This document shows positions 24,203 through 31,318 of a stretch of DNA of 32,787 nucleotides, one piece after another. The notes under the pieces are model-generated. The model ran no database searches. It was not told where the DNA came from and saw nothing but the letters and a program-made list of their open reading frames with translations. Position numbers and translations under genes: made by a program. Each line of letters opens with the position of its first letter. Within the stretch, counting starts at the first letter, position 1. Source of the stretch: a virus; the IMG/VR virus record IMGVR_UViG_3300050121_000300, positions 1-32,787 of that record; one strand, written 5' to 3'.

Positions 24203-24705
24203 TTGGCCAACACGACCGATACATTCTCAAAACTAAATCTTGTATTATTGGGATATAACGCAATATTGATTTTATCTGTGCCCTGTACTGGTGAGAATAA
24301 TATAACGTCATCGGCACTTACCCCAGGTTCTAACCAGTCTGCATGAGGGAGCTTTAGCTTTGCGACTCTGTCTAAATTAAATTGAGGGTCACAGTCCAAT
24401 TGCTTGCCATTAGCAATGACCTTATCATCCGCCCTGTTAGGCTGTAATTGAACTTTAGTATTATTAGTATAAGTAACATATATTTTTAGTGAGTCTGAGT
24501 TTTGCTCAACCTTAGTTAGGTTAACCTTAATTCCATTCAGCTCTTTTTCAATGGGCAATGCTACCTTAGTGGCCGCCGGAGTTGCCGGTGTAGCTTGTGA
24601 AGATCCCGTTGAAGGGGCTTCCGCAGTTTTTCGACTACACCCACCAATCGTTATGACCAATGTAAGCATAAGTCCAACTGCTAATAAGTACTCAATTTTT
24701 TTCAT
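24199..24705 (-). CDS. Secreted lipoprotein
   Basis: The 168-residue product has a lipoprotein signal peptide (MKKIEYLLAVGLMLTLVITI then GGC, with lipobox Cys at 23), a Ser/Thr/Ala/Pro linker (about 25-48) and an immunoglobulin-like beta domain resembling DUF4352-type telokin lipoproteins (GIKVNLTKVEQNSDSLKIYV, SFENVSVVLAK). It would sit on the outer face of the membrane. In a mobile element it could act in surface exclusion or as a moron, but that is speculation. Confidence 0.82.
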   Translation of the reverse strand: MKKIEYLLAVGLMLTLVITIGGCSRKTAEAPSTGSSQATPATPAATKVALPIEKELNGIKVNLTKVEQNSDSLKIYVTYTNNTKVQLQPNRADDKVIANGKQLDCDPQFNLDRVAKLKLPHADWLEPGVSADDVILFSPVQGTDKINIALYPNNTRFSFENVSVVLAK

Positions 24706-24740
24706 TTTCTTAAACCTCTTTCTTAATTTCCTTTAGCCAA

Positions 24741-25001
24741 TCAATCTGGCTTTCTAAACTTATCGAGTTCCCTAATATTATCCTTCCCTGATGGGATCAG
24801 GGGATCTGCTGGTGATTGAGAAGCCAGCCAACGAATGTAGTACTCGGAAGTAACGTCAGGAGTAGCACATTTTTCGGCAATCCAGTTTATCAACATATCT
24901 AGTTTCTTCTGGCTCTTGGCGGTAACGATAGGGCAGTCAACGATCTTTTGGGCCATCGCCGCTAGTTCCTCAATCTCCATAGCGTAGATATCTTTTTCCA
25001 T
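24741..25001 (-). CDS. Small acidic hypothetical protein
   Basis: The 86-residue soluble product starts at ATG 25001 after AGGTGATAAA. It is helical (IEELAAMAQKIVDCPIVTAK) and carries no domain I recognise. It lies upstream of the lipoprotein gene in the same direction with a 35-base gap, so it may be co-transcribed with it. Confidence 0.65.
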   Translation of the reverse strand: MEKDIYAMEIEELAAMAQKIVDCPIVTAKSQKKLDMLINWIAEKCATPDVTSEYYIRWLASQSPADPLIPSGKDNIRELDKFRKPD

Positions 25002-25283
25002 TTTATCACCTGCCTAAAGAATATTTTACCATATTTTACTGAAAATACGAGAGATGGTTTATTTAATAAGACAAACTATTTGATAGGACGGTACGTTCAA
25101 TCGTTAAGTCGTTCGCTGGACAATCAGACCTTCAATCGTTAGAAACGAACGATCATAATGGCTGAAATAGGCATGAGAGATCTATGGACAAGTAAAGAAA
25201 AACCAAACATAAGGTGGGAAAGAGAAAGAAAGGAGGAGAATAGGAAATATAGACCCCGAGCCCCCGGCTTGTGAAAAGAGTAA
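25002..25283. other. Spacer with repeats, possible cis site of the mobile module
   Basis: No gene is supported. Two direct copies of TTCAATCGTTA (25096-25106 and 25131-25141) and an inverted pair TCGTTCG (25109-25115) with CGAACGA (25146-25152) cluster here. The cluster lies downstream of the FtsK/replication-relaxation genes, where an oriT or plasmid replication site could be. A purine-rich stretch fills 25195-25240. Confidence 0.4.
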
Positions 25284-25847
25284 TTAGAGCAGGAGAGGTG
25301 CAAGTGGAGCGAAGGATTTAAGGAGTAACAGGAAACCTCCCGCTGCCAATCCTCCACCGATGATCTTAGCATCCGGAGGATTATCCCCTGACTTACTCCC
25401 ACTAGTGTAATAAGCGAATATATCAGATAAGAAATTACCGCCAACCTTAGTTGCTTTATTTTGTTTAGGTGGATTCTTGCGTTTCTCTTCTGCATCAACC
25501 AGGGCTTTATCTTTTCTGCTTGGTGCTTTACCATTTTGCTTAGCTAGTTCAACCCTATAATACGCTTGCTTTACTTGCATATCCCATTGTGTTTTCTGTC
25601 TAATAAGATAGGCTGTAGACTTTCCAATTCCGGATAATATGCCGGCCTTCTCAATGCCTAGATTCTTCATTTCATCGTTATTATAATTAAAGGGAGATAC
25701 TATAAACTGAGTTACATCTACAACGGACGGTTCAGTTGTCATTGCGCTTGCTGGCGGTGATTTCATTAAGGATGTTCCTGATAATAAAAGCAACGACGCA
25801 ATGATTAAATTTCGTTTTATGGATCTCTTTCGCAAAACTATAAACAC
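25284..25847 (-). CDS. Exported protein with C-terminal membrane anchor
   Basis: The 187-residue product starts at GTG 25847 after GGGAGGG. It has a Sec signal-like N-terminus (basic, then NLIIASLLLLSGTSLMKSPP with a likely cleavage after ASA), a lysine-rich middle (QNGKAPSRKDKALVDAEEKR) and a hydrophobic C-terminus (GGGLAAGGFLLLLKSFAPLA). It overlaps the preceding gene by 10 bases and belongs to the same operon as the ATPase. In conjugation-type clusters such a protein could be a cell-envelope component; unproven. Confidence 0.75.
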   Translation of the reverse strand: MFIVLRKRSIKRNLIIASLLLLSGTSLMKSPPASAMTTEPSVVDVTQFIVSPFNYNNDEMKNLGIEKAGILSGIGKSTAYLIRQKTQWDMQVKQAYYRVELAKQNGKAPSRKDKALVDAEEKRKNPPKQNKATKVGGNFLSDIFAYYTSGSKSGDNPPDAKIIGGGLAAGGFLLLLKSFAPLAPLLL

Positions 25848-26521
25848 GCTGATCCCTCCCTAATAATATCGTCAATCAGATTAACATCGTATTTTACAGG
25901 TGTCTTTGATCCTGCAACAAGAGCTTTTATTTTTGCTCCATGCTTTGCAGAGTCAGTAACTAAAATAGCCTTTGGGAAACGCACAGCCCCATCTAATCGC
26001 TTCATAAGTTTTGAATTAGGAAACCCCTCTTTAAGATATAGTTCATCACAGTTGGACACTTTCAAGTATTTGTTTTTACTAACAGATCCACGGCAATACT
26101 CAATAATGTACCAGCGGACTTCTTTGGTCATTGGGATATAAGTCGAACATAAAACATCTACCTTTAGGCCGAATTCTTCGAGTTGATCCAACTCCCATGT
26201 CAGGATCTTCTCGCCTTGCTTACGATTAAACCATACATAAATCCATGATAATCCTAAGTTGTGGAAGGGAAGTCCTGTCAACTTCCCTTGATAATAAACA
26301 GTTGGAGTATTTAAACTCAATCTAGTCTTTTTCACTAATCCCCTTTCAAAAAGTGATTTCATTCGCTCCTGGCATTTACGCTTACCAGATGGGGACTTAA
26401 AGAGTAATTCGGTGAGTTGTTCAGTATCCATCACTCCGCATAAATCAATTGCTTCAAGTATCGCAGCGTCTCTCAGGATTGCCTTCTTTACATTCTGGTT
26501 GTTCTGATTTCTCAGTTTCAA
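25838..26521 (-). CDS. Replication-relaxation family-like protein
   Basis: The 227-residue product begins with a winged-helix-type part (AILEAIDLCGVMDTEQLTEL, KRKCQERMKSLFERGLVKKT) and then a beta-rich half (KVDVLCSTYIPMTKEVRWYI) that matches the layout of the replication-relaxation family of Gram-positive plasmids. TTG 26521 is chosen because GAGAGGGG precedes it. The gene overlaps the FtsK-like gene's end by 68 bases and is coupled to it. It is expected to take part in replication or mobilisation of the element; biochemistry of the family is poorly known. Confidence 0.72.
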   Translation of the reverse strand: MKLRNQNNQNVKKAILRDAAILEAIDLCGVMDTEQLTELLFKSPSGKRKCQERMKSLFERGLVKKTRLSLNTPTVYYQGKLTGLPFHNLGLSWIYVWFNRKQGEKILTWELDQLEEFGLKVDVLCSTYIPMTKEVRWYIIEYCRGSVSKNKYLKVSNCDELYLKEGFPNSKLMKRLDGAVRFPKAILVTDSAKHGAKIKALVAGSKTPVKYDVNLIDDIIREGSACL

Positions 26522-27641
26522 ATTTATACGCCCCTCTCGGAACCTGATTTGACAGAATAGAAACAGCCTCCTTTGCTGACAAATACATAGCTTGAATTTG
26601 CGTATCGGTTTCATTATTCCATATTGCCATACCAGGTTTCTTTTCTAACTCTGCGCCCCGAGTGTTGCCAGACCCTAGAACGATCTGCGAATCGGTAGCA
26701 TCACGCACATAGAAGCATATGGCCCCGGCTAATTGGCTGCGCACATCGGTGAACCCATCCCATAATTTCGCACTCGGTCTTTGTGTTGCGAGCACTAAGG
26801 ATATCCCAGCTACCCGAGATAAAACGGATAAATCCCCAAGGGCTTCAAAGCATTTCTTATTCTTGATTTGTGTCAGTTCATCCACAAACAAAACTAGATA
26901 AGGGAGTTCGTGTTCCTCTCGATATTCGGCGAAGTTCTGACAATCTGACTCTCGCATTAACTTCATTCTGCGTTTCATTTCTGCAATATGTTTATTCAGT
27001 AATTGTTCTGATCCGGCATCATCTAAGGCCAGATTTACCCAAGGTGAGAAGCGAGGGAAGTCAACGCCTTTGCGGTCGATAACGCTCACTCCAACTCCAC
27101 ATAGTAGCAATGCGACCATAGCCCCGAGGAGGAAAGAGGTCTTCCCATAACCCGTCTGGCCACCAACCATCATATGGGGTAGGGTTATCATATCCACGAC
27201 AATGGTTTTTCCGTCAGGAGTTTTACCGATAGGGCAGGGGGCCAACATTTTAGGATATAGAGTAGGATCAAACACAAACTTAATTTCATCTTGGCAGACT
27301 AGTTGATGCGTACTCAAAACTAATTTCCTCCCTTTGCTTGTGATTTCGCAACTAGAATTAGTGTAGCTCTCGAAGTGCCTACGGTTCTTTTCAAATTCAT
27401 CCTTTCCAACACCTGGGGGGAGCGCAAAGATGTAGTCAATGCCAGTTTCCGTCTTATGAACTTTCATAAGTATCGGCTCAAGCCCTTCTTTGTTTTGGAG
27501 ATGCGTACCCTTCACGACTTCCATGATTCCGTTGTCGCCTTTGAATTGCTTGATACCCCAAACAATGATGGAGGATACCAATCCGAGGATGTCAGGTTTT
27601 ACGGCGCCGGATCCCTTTGCTTTACTCTCCATGTGTTTCAT
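26454..27641 (-). CDS. FtsK/SpoIIIE-type DNA translocase/coupling ATPase
   Basis: The 395-residue product contains Walker A GGQTGYGKTSFL (near 157-168), Walker B YLVLFVDELTQ (near 245-255) and a VLATQRP arginine-finger-like motif, all typical of FtsK/HerA DNA pumps. A short hydrophobic stretch near the N-terminus (ILGLVSSIIVWGI) may anchor it. It is shorter than ICE coupling proteins such as ConQ. Its partner genes are a replication-relaxation protein and an exported protein, so DNA transfer or partition is likely. The start is uncertain: ATG 27641 has no clear site and overlaps the upstream gene. Confidence 0.85.
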   Translation of the reverse strand: MKHMESKAKGSGAVKPDILGLVSSIIVWGIKQFKGDNGIMEVVKGTHLQNKEGLEPILMKVHKTETGIDYIFALPPGVGKDEFEKNRRHFESYTNSSCEITSKGRKLVLSTHQLVCQDEIKFVFDPTLYPKMLAPCPIGKTPDGKTIVVDMITLPHMMVGGQTGYGKTSFLLGAMVALLLCGVGVSVIDRKGVDFPRFSPWVNLALDDAGSEQLLNKHIAEMKRRMKLMRESDCQNFAEYREEHELPYLVLFVDELTQIKNKKCFEALGDLSVLSRVAGISLVLATQRPSAKLWDGFTDVRSQLAGAICFYVRDATDSQIVLGSGNTRGAELEKKPGMAIWNNETDTQIQAMYLSAKEAVSILSNQVPRGAYKFETEKSEQPECKEGNPERRCDT

Positions 27642-27843
27642 CCAAACTAATTTGACCAGGTACATTCTTTGGCACACTCCGGCGTGTTTGTGGCCTTGGG
27701 GCCGGGGTCTGTGCCTTAGCATTCAACTTCCTGTAAATATCCACGCTAATCAGGCTGACTAGAACCTCATGGGGAACACTCGCCGTGATGGTGTACTCTT
27801 TGATGGCATCATTCAGGATGCGCTGGATTGCGATAATATCCAT
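27622..27843 (-). CDS. Small protein before the FtsK gene
   Basis: The 73-residue product starts at ATG 27843 after AGGAGTTGAA. It has a helical N-terminal half (DIIAIQRILNDAIKEYTITA, VLVSLISVDIYRKLNAKAQ) and a basic, proline-rich tail (TPAPRPQTRRSVPKNVP). No family is recognised. It overlaps the FtsK-like start, so it is likely co-translated and may be an accessory of the translocase. Confidence 0.65.
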   Translation of the reverse strand: MDIIAIQRILNDAIKEYTITASVPHEVLVSLISVDIYRKLNAKAQTPAPRPQTRRSVPKNVPGQISLDETHGE

Positions 27844-27845
27844 TG

Positions 27846-28025
27846 CTATTCAACTCCTAACTTAATCTTCAATCCCTCTATGGCTACTAACATTTCCTCG
27901 CATTGCTTTTTACTTGGAGGCGAAACCTTGAACATAATAGGGAGGATGAAAAACAGAACTCTCAATCTCAGATACATAATATTGGCCGCTGCCTTTCGCT
28001 TGATAGTCGTCATAGGCTTAGTCAT
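27846..28025 (-). CDS. Small basic/hydrophobic protein
   Basis: The 59-residue product begins MTKPMTTIKRKAAANIMYLR, has a short hydrophobic stretch (VLFFILPIMF) and ends with a lysine/glutamate helix. The start is ATG 28025 after AAAGGAG, overlapping the stop of the RHH-like gene, and its stop lies 3 bases before the next gene. It is a genuine operon member by spacing, but its function is unknown. Confidence 0.6.
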   Translation of the reverse strand: MTKPMTTIKRKAAANIMYLRLRVLFFILPIMFKVSPPSKKQCEEMLVAIEGLKIKLGVE

Positions 28026-28194
28026 TGTTAATGCTCCTTTCCTCGATCAATCCACGTTCAATCAACGCCATTCTGAACCCAACTCTAACGAGATCAGACA
28101 TTTCCCCCTGATGTAATTCTAGATCCCTTACGACCTTCTCCAAGTCTCTGTCGAGCCATTTCCTGAGCTTTGCCCGAAGGACGATGTCTTTCAC
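28018..28194 (-). CDS. Small ribbon-helix-helix-like regulator
   Basis: The 58-residue product starts at GTG 28194 after AAGGAGGTAG; the longer frame to 28260 precedes that site. A strand, then two helices (LDRDLEKVVRDLELHQGEMS, LVRVGFRMALIERGLI) fit an RHH/MetJ-Arc fold, often used for relaxosome or plasmid partition control. It is the first gene of the minus-strand mobile operon. Assignment rests on secondary-structure impression only. Confidence 0.55.
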   Translation of the reverse strand: MKDIVLRAKLRKWLDRDLEKVVRDLELHQGEMSDLVRVGFRMALIERGLIEERSINND

Positions 28195-28262
28195 TTTGCT
28201 ACCTCCTTGCTTCGTTCTTGCTATATCACATCTATATGCTACAAAGTATTTTTCTTGCATGT

Positions 28263-28298
28263 CCCTAAATAATAAATACCTTTAAGCATTTTTTAGGG
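28263..28298. promoter_or_regulatory. Inverted repeat upstream of the mobile operon
   Basis: CCCTAAA (28263-28269) is matched by TTTAGGG (28292-28298) around an AT-rich 22-base centre that could hold a -10 element for the leftward operon. The XRE regulator encoded next door is a candidate to bind it. Confidence 0.45.
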
Positions 28299-28300
28299 CA

Positions 28301-28340
28301 AAAAAAATAAGCCTAATCGGAATTTCATCCAATCGGGCTT
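28301..28340 (-). terminator. Terminator of the XRE gene
   Basis: Reading leftward, AAGCCCGATTGG (28329-28340) pairs imperfectly with CCGATTAGGCTT (28309-28320), followed by a T run (plus-strand A at 28301-28307). It overlaps the last codons of the regulator gene. Confidence 0.75.
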
Positions 28341-28540
28341 TCATCATCTATATAGAAAATATCCTCGACGTTTTTACCGAGTTTCTTAGCAATCCTTAAT
28401 GCTGCGTCTAGTGTTGGCTCGGCTTTATGTCTCTCGTAGCGGTTGTATTGGCTTTGGTTTATCCCTAATAAATCAGCCATCTCGTTCTGCTTGTCGATCA
28501 TCAACTCATGCCTTATTTGACGTAACCTGTTTTTCGCCAT
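28325..28540 (-). CDS. XRE-family regulator
   Basis: The 71-residue protein is a compact helix-turn-helix repressor: NRLRQIRHELMIDKQNEMAD, LLGINQSQYNRYERHKAEPT and a C-terminal LDAALRIAKKLGKNVEDIFY typical of XRE regulators of plasmids and ICEs. The ATG at 28540 follows AAGGTGATAAA. It has its own terminator and stands before the FtsK-containing operon, so it is the likely control switch for that module rather than for the prophage. Confidence 0.85.
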   Translation of the reverse strand: MAKNRLRQIRHELMIDKQNEMADLLGINQSQYNRYERHKAEPTLDAALRIAKKLGKNVEDIFYIDDESPIG

Positions 28541-28662
28541 TTTATCACCTTGGGATATTATTCCATACGAAAGCCTAAAATCCTCTAAACTAAATAAATT
28601 TGATATTTCGCCGCTAATCCATATTTTATTCTTTACTTTTTCCTCCTCCTTTTTTTTATATT

Positions 28663-28688
28663 CTCCCTCCTAGCGAGGGAGATTTTTT
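28663..28688 (+). terminator. Terminator, copy 1 of a repeated hairpin
   Basis: CTCCCTC (28663-28669) pairs with GAGGGAG (28675-28681) around CTAGC, followed by A and six T. No plus-strand gene precedes it, so the transcript it ends is unknown. Confidence 0.82.
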
Positions 28689-28713
28689 ATGTATTTCTAC
28701 GTTTAACCTATTC

Positions 28714-28742
28714 TTTACACAGAGTTAATGGAAAGTTAATAA
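28714..28742 (+). promoter_or_regulatory. Possible promoter between the twin terminators
   Basis: TTTACA (28714-28719), 17 bases, then TAATAA (28737-28742) resemble a sigma-A promoter. It would give a short RNA of about 100 bases ended by the hairpin at 28830-28853. Confidence 0.3.
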
Positions 28743-28829
28743 ATACAGTTTATGATATGTACAACAGATAAACACCCGAAACTTTGCGGTTGAAATATAG
28801 ACCATCTTTGCAGCTTTCCCTTTCTACTA

Positions 28830-28853
28830 CCCCTCCTAGCGAGGGGATTTTTT
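28830..28853 (+). terminator. Terminator, copy 2 of a repeated hairpin
   Basis: CCCCTC (28830-28835) pairs with GAGGGG (28841-28846) around the same CTAGC loop, followed by A and six T. It differs from the copy 167 bases upstream only at the stem's outer bases. Confidence 0.82.
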
Positions 28854-29122
28854 GCGTTATTGGCCTCTACATATTCCTAACACAAAGATTATTAGGGGGG
28901 ACTTTTTCCGCTTTTATGTATGCTCGGATAATTATGGGCATACTAATGGTAAAAAACAGTAGTGTGAGGGTTTATATTATGAAAAATATAAATATTGTAA
29001 AGGGTATTGTTCATGGAGGCCCTTTCTATTATACTATAAGGATAAGCAAGTTGATCACTACTGATACTTGCAAGCATAGATTCTGCCAAAATGATAATGC
29101 AGAACGAAAGGAGACTTTTACC

Positions 29123-29293
29123 ATGACCGAAATGACACAGAAACTTAATAACATCCAACTCCCCCCTAACGTAATGAGGGCACTTGGCCTCGAAACGAAT
29201 TGGCAAAAGAATATCTCCCCCGAATTAATTGAGAAAATAGCTGTGACAGCTGAGAAATATAAAGGTGCTCTGAGGAGGCTCTCAAGGTATTAA
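29123..29293 (+). CDS. Putative antitoxin of the Doc toxin
   Basis: The 56-residue product starts at ATG 29123 after GAAAGGAG; the open frame continues upstream but lacks another strong site. It is small and polar (MTEMTQKLNNIQLPPNVMRA, NISPELIEKIAVTAEKYKGA) and lies 10 bases before the toxin gene, the usual antitoxin-first order. It is not a typical Phd sequence to my eye, so the antitoxin type may be unusual. Confidence 0.68.
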   Translation: MTEMTQKLNNIQLPPNVMRALGLETNWQKNISPELIEKIAVTAEKYKGALRRLSRY

Positions 29294-29303
29294 AGTTTAC
29301 TTT

Positions 29304-29774
29304 TTGAGCGAAGTTGACCTGTTGGCTATTCATTATGTAGTTATTGATGATTACTTTAGCGATTTTAAAGACGGGGAGAACGAACAGAGAGGCGTTAAAG
29401 ATGTCTCTCTGTTTCAATCTGCTCTATATGAGCCACAAAAGACATTTGACAGGAAGGACCTCTATCCAGACATTTTGTCAAAAGCTGCAGCCTATTTGCG
29501 TTCATTTGCATTGAATCATGCTTTTCACAATGGTAACAAAAGAACTGCATTGATGGCTACTATAGTATTTCTAGAGATGAATGGATATGACGTTATTGCC
29601 GATCCCAAAAGATTGTACAGGCTTGCTGTGACAGTAGTAATATCTAAACCCCCCATTAATCAAATAACGCATAAATATTTAAGAAAATATACACGGTTTA
29701 TCGGCACTCGAAATACTTCTTCCCAAAAACATTTGGGGTTCTTACGCTATATACGTGACATAATAATAGGATAA
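29304..29774 (+). CDS. doc: Doc/Fic-type toxin (death-on-curing)
   Basis: The 156-residue product has the Doc form of the Fic motif, HAFHNGNKRTA at residues 72-82, with the family's hallmarks before it (LLAIHYVVIDDYF, FQSALYEPQKTF) and FLEMNGYDV after it. P1 Doc phosphorylates EF-Tu using this motif. The start is TTG 29304. A C-terminal extension past the core (from about residue 120, KYLRKYTRFIGTRNTSSQKH) is longer than a minimal Doc and may be a frame extension into non-homologous sequence. Confidence 0.9.
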   Translation: MSEVDLLAIHYVVIDDYFSDFKDGENEQRGVKDVSLFQSALYEPQKTFDRKDLYPDILSKAAAYLRSFALNHAFHNGNKRTALMATIVFLEMNGYDVIADPKRLYRLAVTVVISKPPINQITHKYLRKYTRFIGTRNTSSQKHLGFLRYIRDIIIG

Positions 29775-29799
29775 TGTACATTACATACATCGCTTATGG

Positions 29800-29828
29800 C
29801 TCTCATCGGAAACGGTGGGAGTTTTCTT
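29800..29828 (+). terminator. Terminator after the toxin gene
   Basis: A 9-pair stem with two G-U pairs (29800-29808 with 29813-29821) and GAAA loop is followed by TTTTCTTT. Confidence 0.75.
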
Positions 29829-29886
29829 TACATCTAAGAATAATATGTGGACATACTAACCCCTAAACTAATAGGGAGGGATTAGT

Positions 29887-30057
29887 GTGTCTGAGCTCGA
29901 TGAACTAATAAAACAAATCGAAGAGTTACGCTTAAGCATGACCAAGATTAAAGAAGGTAGATCTTTTACAGATCAGGAAGTAGTAACTGCAAGTCAAATA
30001 TTAGATGATGCATTAAATAGGTACCAAGTCATGCTGACGAAAATAAAGAAGGACTGA
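29887..30057 (+). CDS. Spo0E-like aspartyl-phosphate phosphatase
   Basis: The 56-residue product starts at GTG 29887 after GGGAGGG. It forms two helices with the Spo0E signature SQxLDxxLxxY (SQILDDALNRY, residues about 36-46). Members remove phosphate from Spo0A and so delay sporulation. It shows the host is a spore former. If it belongs to the element, it could tune the host's sporulation decision; it could equally be chromosomal. Confidence 0.82.
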   Translation: MSELDELIKQIEELRLSMTKIKEGRSFTDQEVVTASQILDDALNRYQVMLTKIKKD

Positions 30058-30100
30058 TAAGATTTAGTAACAGTAACGAGTCCTCTAAATGTAAACGTAA

Positions 30101-30143
30101 AATGATCCCCACCTTAAATATGCCAAGGTGGGGATCATTTTTT
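30101..30143 (+). terminator. Strong intrinsic terminator
   Basis: A perfect 15-base stem (30101-30115 with 30125-30139), 9-base loop and six T at 30138-30143. It ends the Spo0E transcript. Confidence 0.92.
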
Positions 30144-30238
30144 ATATCTGCAGACAAGTTTCCCCTTACTTCGCAAGAAAGTTATGAGATGATGAGGGCA
30201 TATAGCGTCGCTCATGAGGATAAAAGAGAGGATAAGAG

Positions 30239-30790
30239 ATGGTTAAAGAAAATAATTTAATCAGTGATTTATTTTCATCATTATTATTAATTAGTTTATG
30301 CATGGTTATTATTTCGCCATTTATAGCACTTTCGTTTATATCCGTTAAATTTTTGGCTGGATTATTATTTAAAAACATTTTAGCAACGAATTTTATTTCC
30401 TTGTTAGTTACATTAATTATTTTTACATATTTACCAGATAATATTCTAGATATATTATCACCAATAATTGAACGATATGTAGAAACCAACTCCTGCTATT
30501 ATCCACCTGATTATAGAGAAGGTTCAGTTACAATTTTTCTTATGGTTTTATTTAAGGCTGTACGTTTAAGATCACGCTTAAAAATAAGTATTTATGCAAT
30601 ATCTCTTATCTTGATTTTAATTACAAATCTTCAAGACTGCGGCGTATATTTAATTCGGAACCAATACTTAAAGGATATCAGGGTTGTAATTAACGGGGCA
30701 ATTCTAACATTTATTGTTTTTGATAGAATGGTTAATGAATACCATAAATTGCGAGAAAAAGAAAAAGCAGAGGTGCAATCCAAACCATGA
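30239..30790 (+). CDS. Integral membrane protein, unknown function
   Basis: The 183-residue product has about four hydrophobic segments (near 13-35, 45-68, 118-133 and 148-160) and a charged C-terminus. The gene is much more AT-rich than its neighbours, a sign of transfer or relaxed selection. The ATG at 30239 follows GAGAGGATAA. The next gene begins inside its stop (ATGA). Confidence 0.65.
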   Translation: MVKENNLISDLFSSLLLISLCMVIISPFIALSFISVKFLAGLLFKNILATNFISLLVTLIIFTYLPDNILDILSPIIERYVETNSCYYPPDYREGSVTIFLMVLFKAVRLRSRLKISIYAISLILILITNLQDCGVYLIRNQYLKDIRVVINGAILTFIVFDRMVNEYHKLREKEKAEVQSKP

Positions 30791-31032
30791 AAATTCTTAT
30801 GAAACCAATCGAAGTCCTAGCACACTTCGACAACGACGGTCCTCATCCGCTCAGATTCAAACTCGCCGACAAGGAGATCAAGATCGAGCAGGTCGTCTCA
30901 ATGACAGAAGACAAACTGGCCGGCAATAAGATTCTGACCTTTCTATGCCAGAGTGAGATCAAGGGCAAGCTAAGGACTTTCAGAATTAAGTTTGAGATCA
31001 ACACCTGCAAGTGGTATTTATGGAAGATGTAA
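30787..31032 (+). CDS. Small conserved-looking hypothetical protein
   Basis: The 81-residue product starts at ATG 30787 overlapping the membrane protein's stop. It reads as a compact alpha/beta protein (LMKPIEVLAHFDNDGPHPLR, LTFLCQSEIKGKLRTFRIKF) and ends in CKWYLWKM. Its higher GC than the upstream gene suggests different histories. I cannot name a function. A terminator follows directly. Confidence 0.7.
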   Translation: MKILMKPIEVLAHFDNDGPHPLRFKLADKEIKIEQVVSMTEDKLAGNKILTFLCQSEIKGKLRTFRIKFEINTCKWYLWKM

Positions 31033-31034
31033 GA

Positions 31035-31066
31035 TAGGGAGAGCATTAAGCTCTCCCTACTTTGTT
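31035..31066 (+). terminator. Terminator
   Basis: TAGGGAGAGC (31035-31044) pairs perfectly with GCTCTCCCTA (31050-31059), followed by CTTTGTTT. Confidence 0.82.
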
Positions 31067-31095
31067 TATTCATATATTTATGGGTGAATCTTATA

Positions 31096-31218
31096 CTAAT
31101 ACCATCCACGGTAGGGATATGGTGCGTAAGGATACGAAGACGGGTAATAGCGAGGCCTCGATACAGTAGCACCTAAGCCAAAACCCAAAGCAAAGGGAAG
31201 AAATCCAAAACCAAACAT
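31096..31218 (-). CDS. Small Tyr/Pro/Gly-rich spore-type protein
   Basis: The 40-residue product starts at ATG 31218 after AGAAGGAG. It has a hydrophobic start (MFGFGFLPFALGFGLGATVS) and a Tyr/Pro-rich end (RYYPSSYPYAPYPYRGW). Composition recalls small spore-coat or morphogenetic proteins. Function is unproven. Confidence 0.6.
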   Translation of the reverse strand: MFGFGFLPFALGFGLGATVSRPRYYPSSYPYAPYPYRGWY

Positions 31219-31277
31219 AAGATCAACTCCTTCTACATATAATTTGAGATTATCATTACTGGTTGTATAAAATTGAA

Positions 31278-31317
31278 GGCTATCACCTCTTGAGGTGATA
31301 GCCAGCCTTATAGGCTT
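31278..31317 (-). terminator. Terminator with 12-base stem
   Basis: GGCTATCACCTC (31278-31289) pairs with GAGGTGATAGCC (31292-31303), and the minus-strand exit is T-rich. A second small stem (AGCC-TTATA-GGCT, then T5) follows on the plus side. It ends the leftward gene at 31319-31537. Confidence 0.75.
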
Positions 31318-31318
31318 T

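Larger units (their letters stand above)
28541..29122. other. 582-base non-coding region with twin terminators
   Basis: No gene is supported before the antitoxin at 29123. It holds the promoter for the leftward XRE gene, two near-identical terminators (28663-28688 and 28830-28853), a possible promoter between them (28714-28742) and an AT-rich leader before the toxin-antitoxin pair. Open frames within it lack good ribosome sites. Confidence 0.6.

Noticed and set aside
25139-25534. Leftward open frame of 131 codons
   Set aside because: It overlaps the better-supported exported-protein gene in another frame and lacks a ribosome site.
28784-29122. N-terminal extension of the antitoxin frame
   Set aside because: The GAAAGGAG site before ATG 29123 decides the start; the extension has terminator-like DNA at its beginning.
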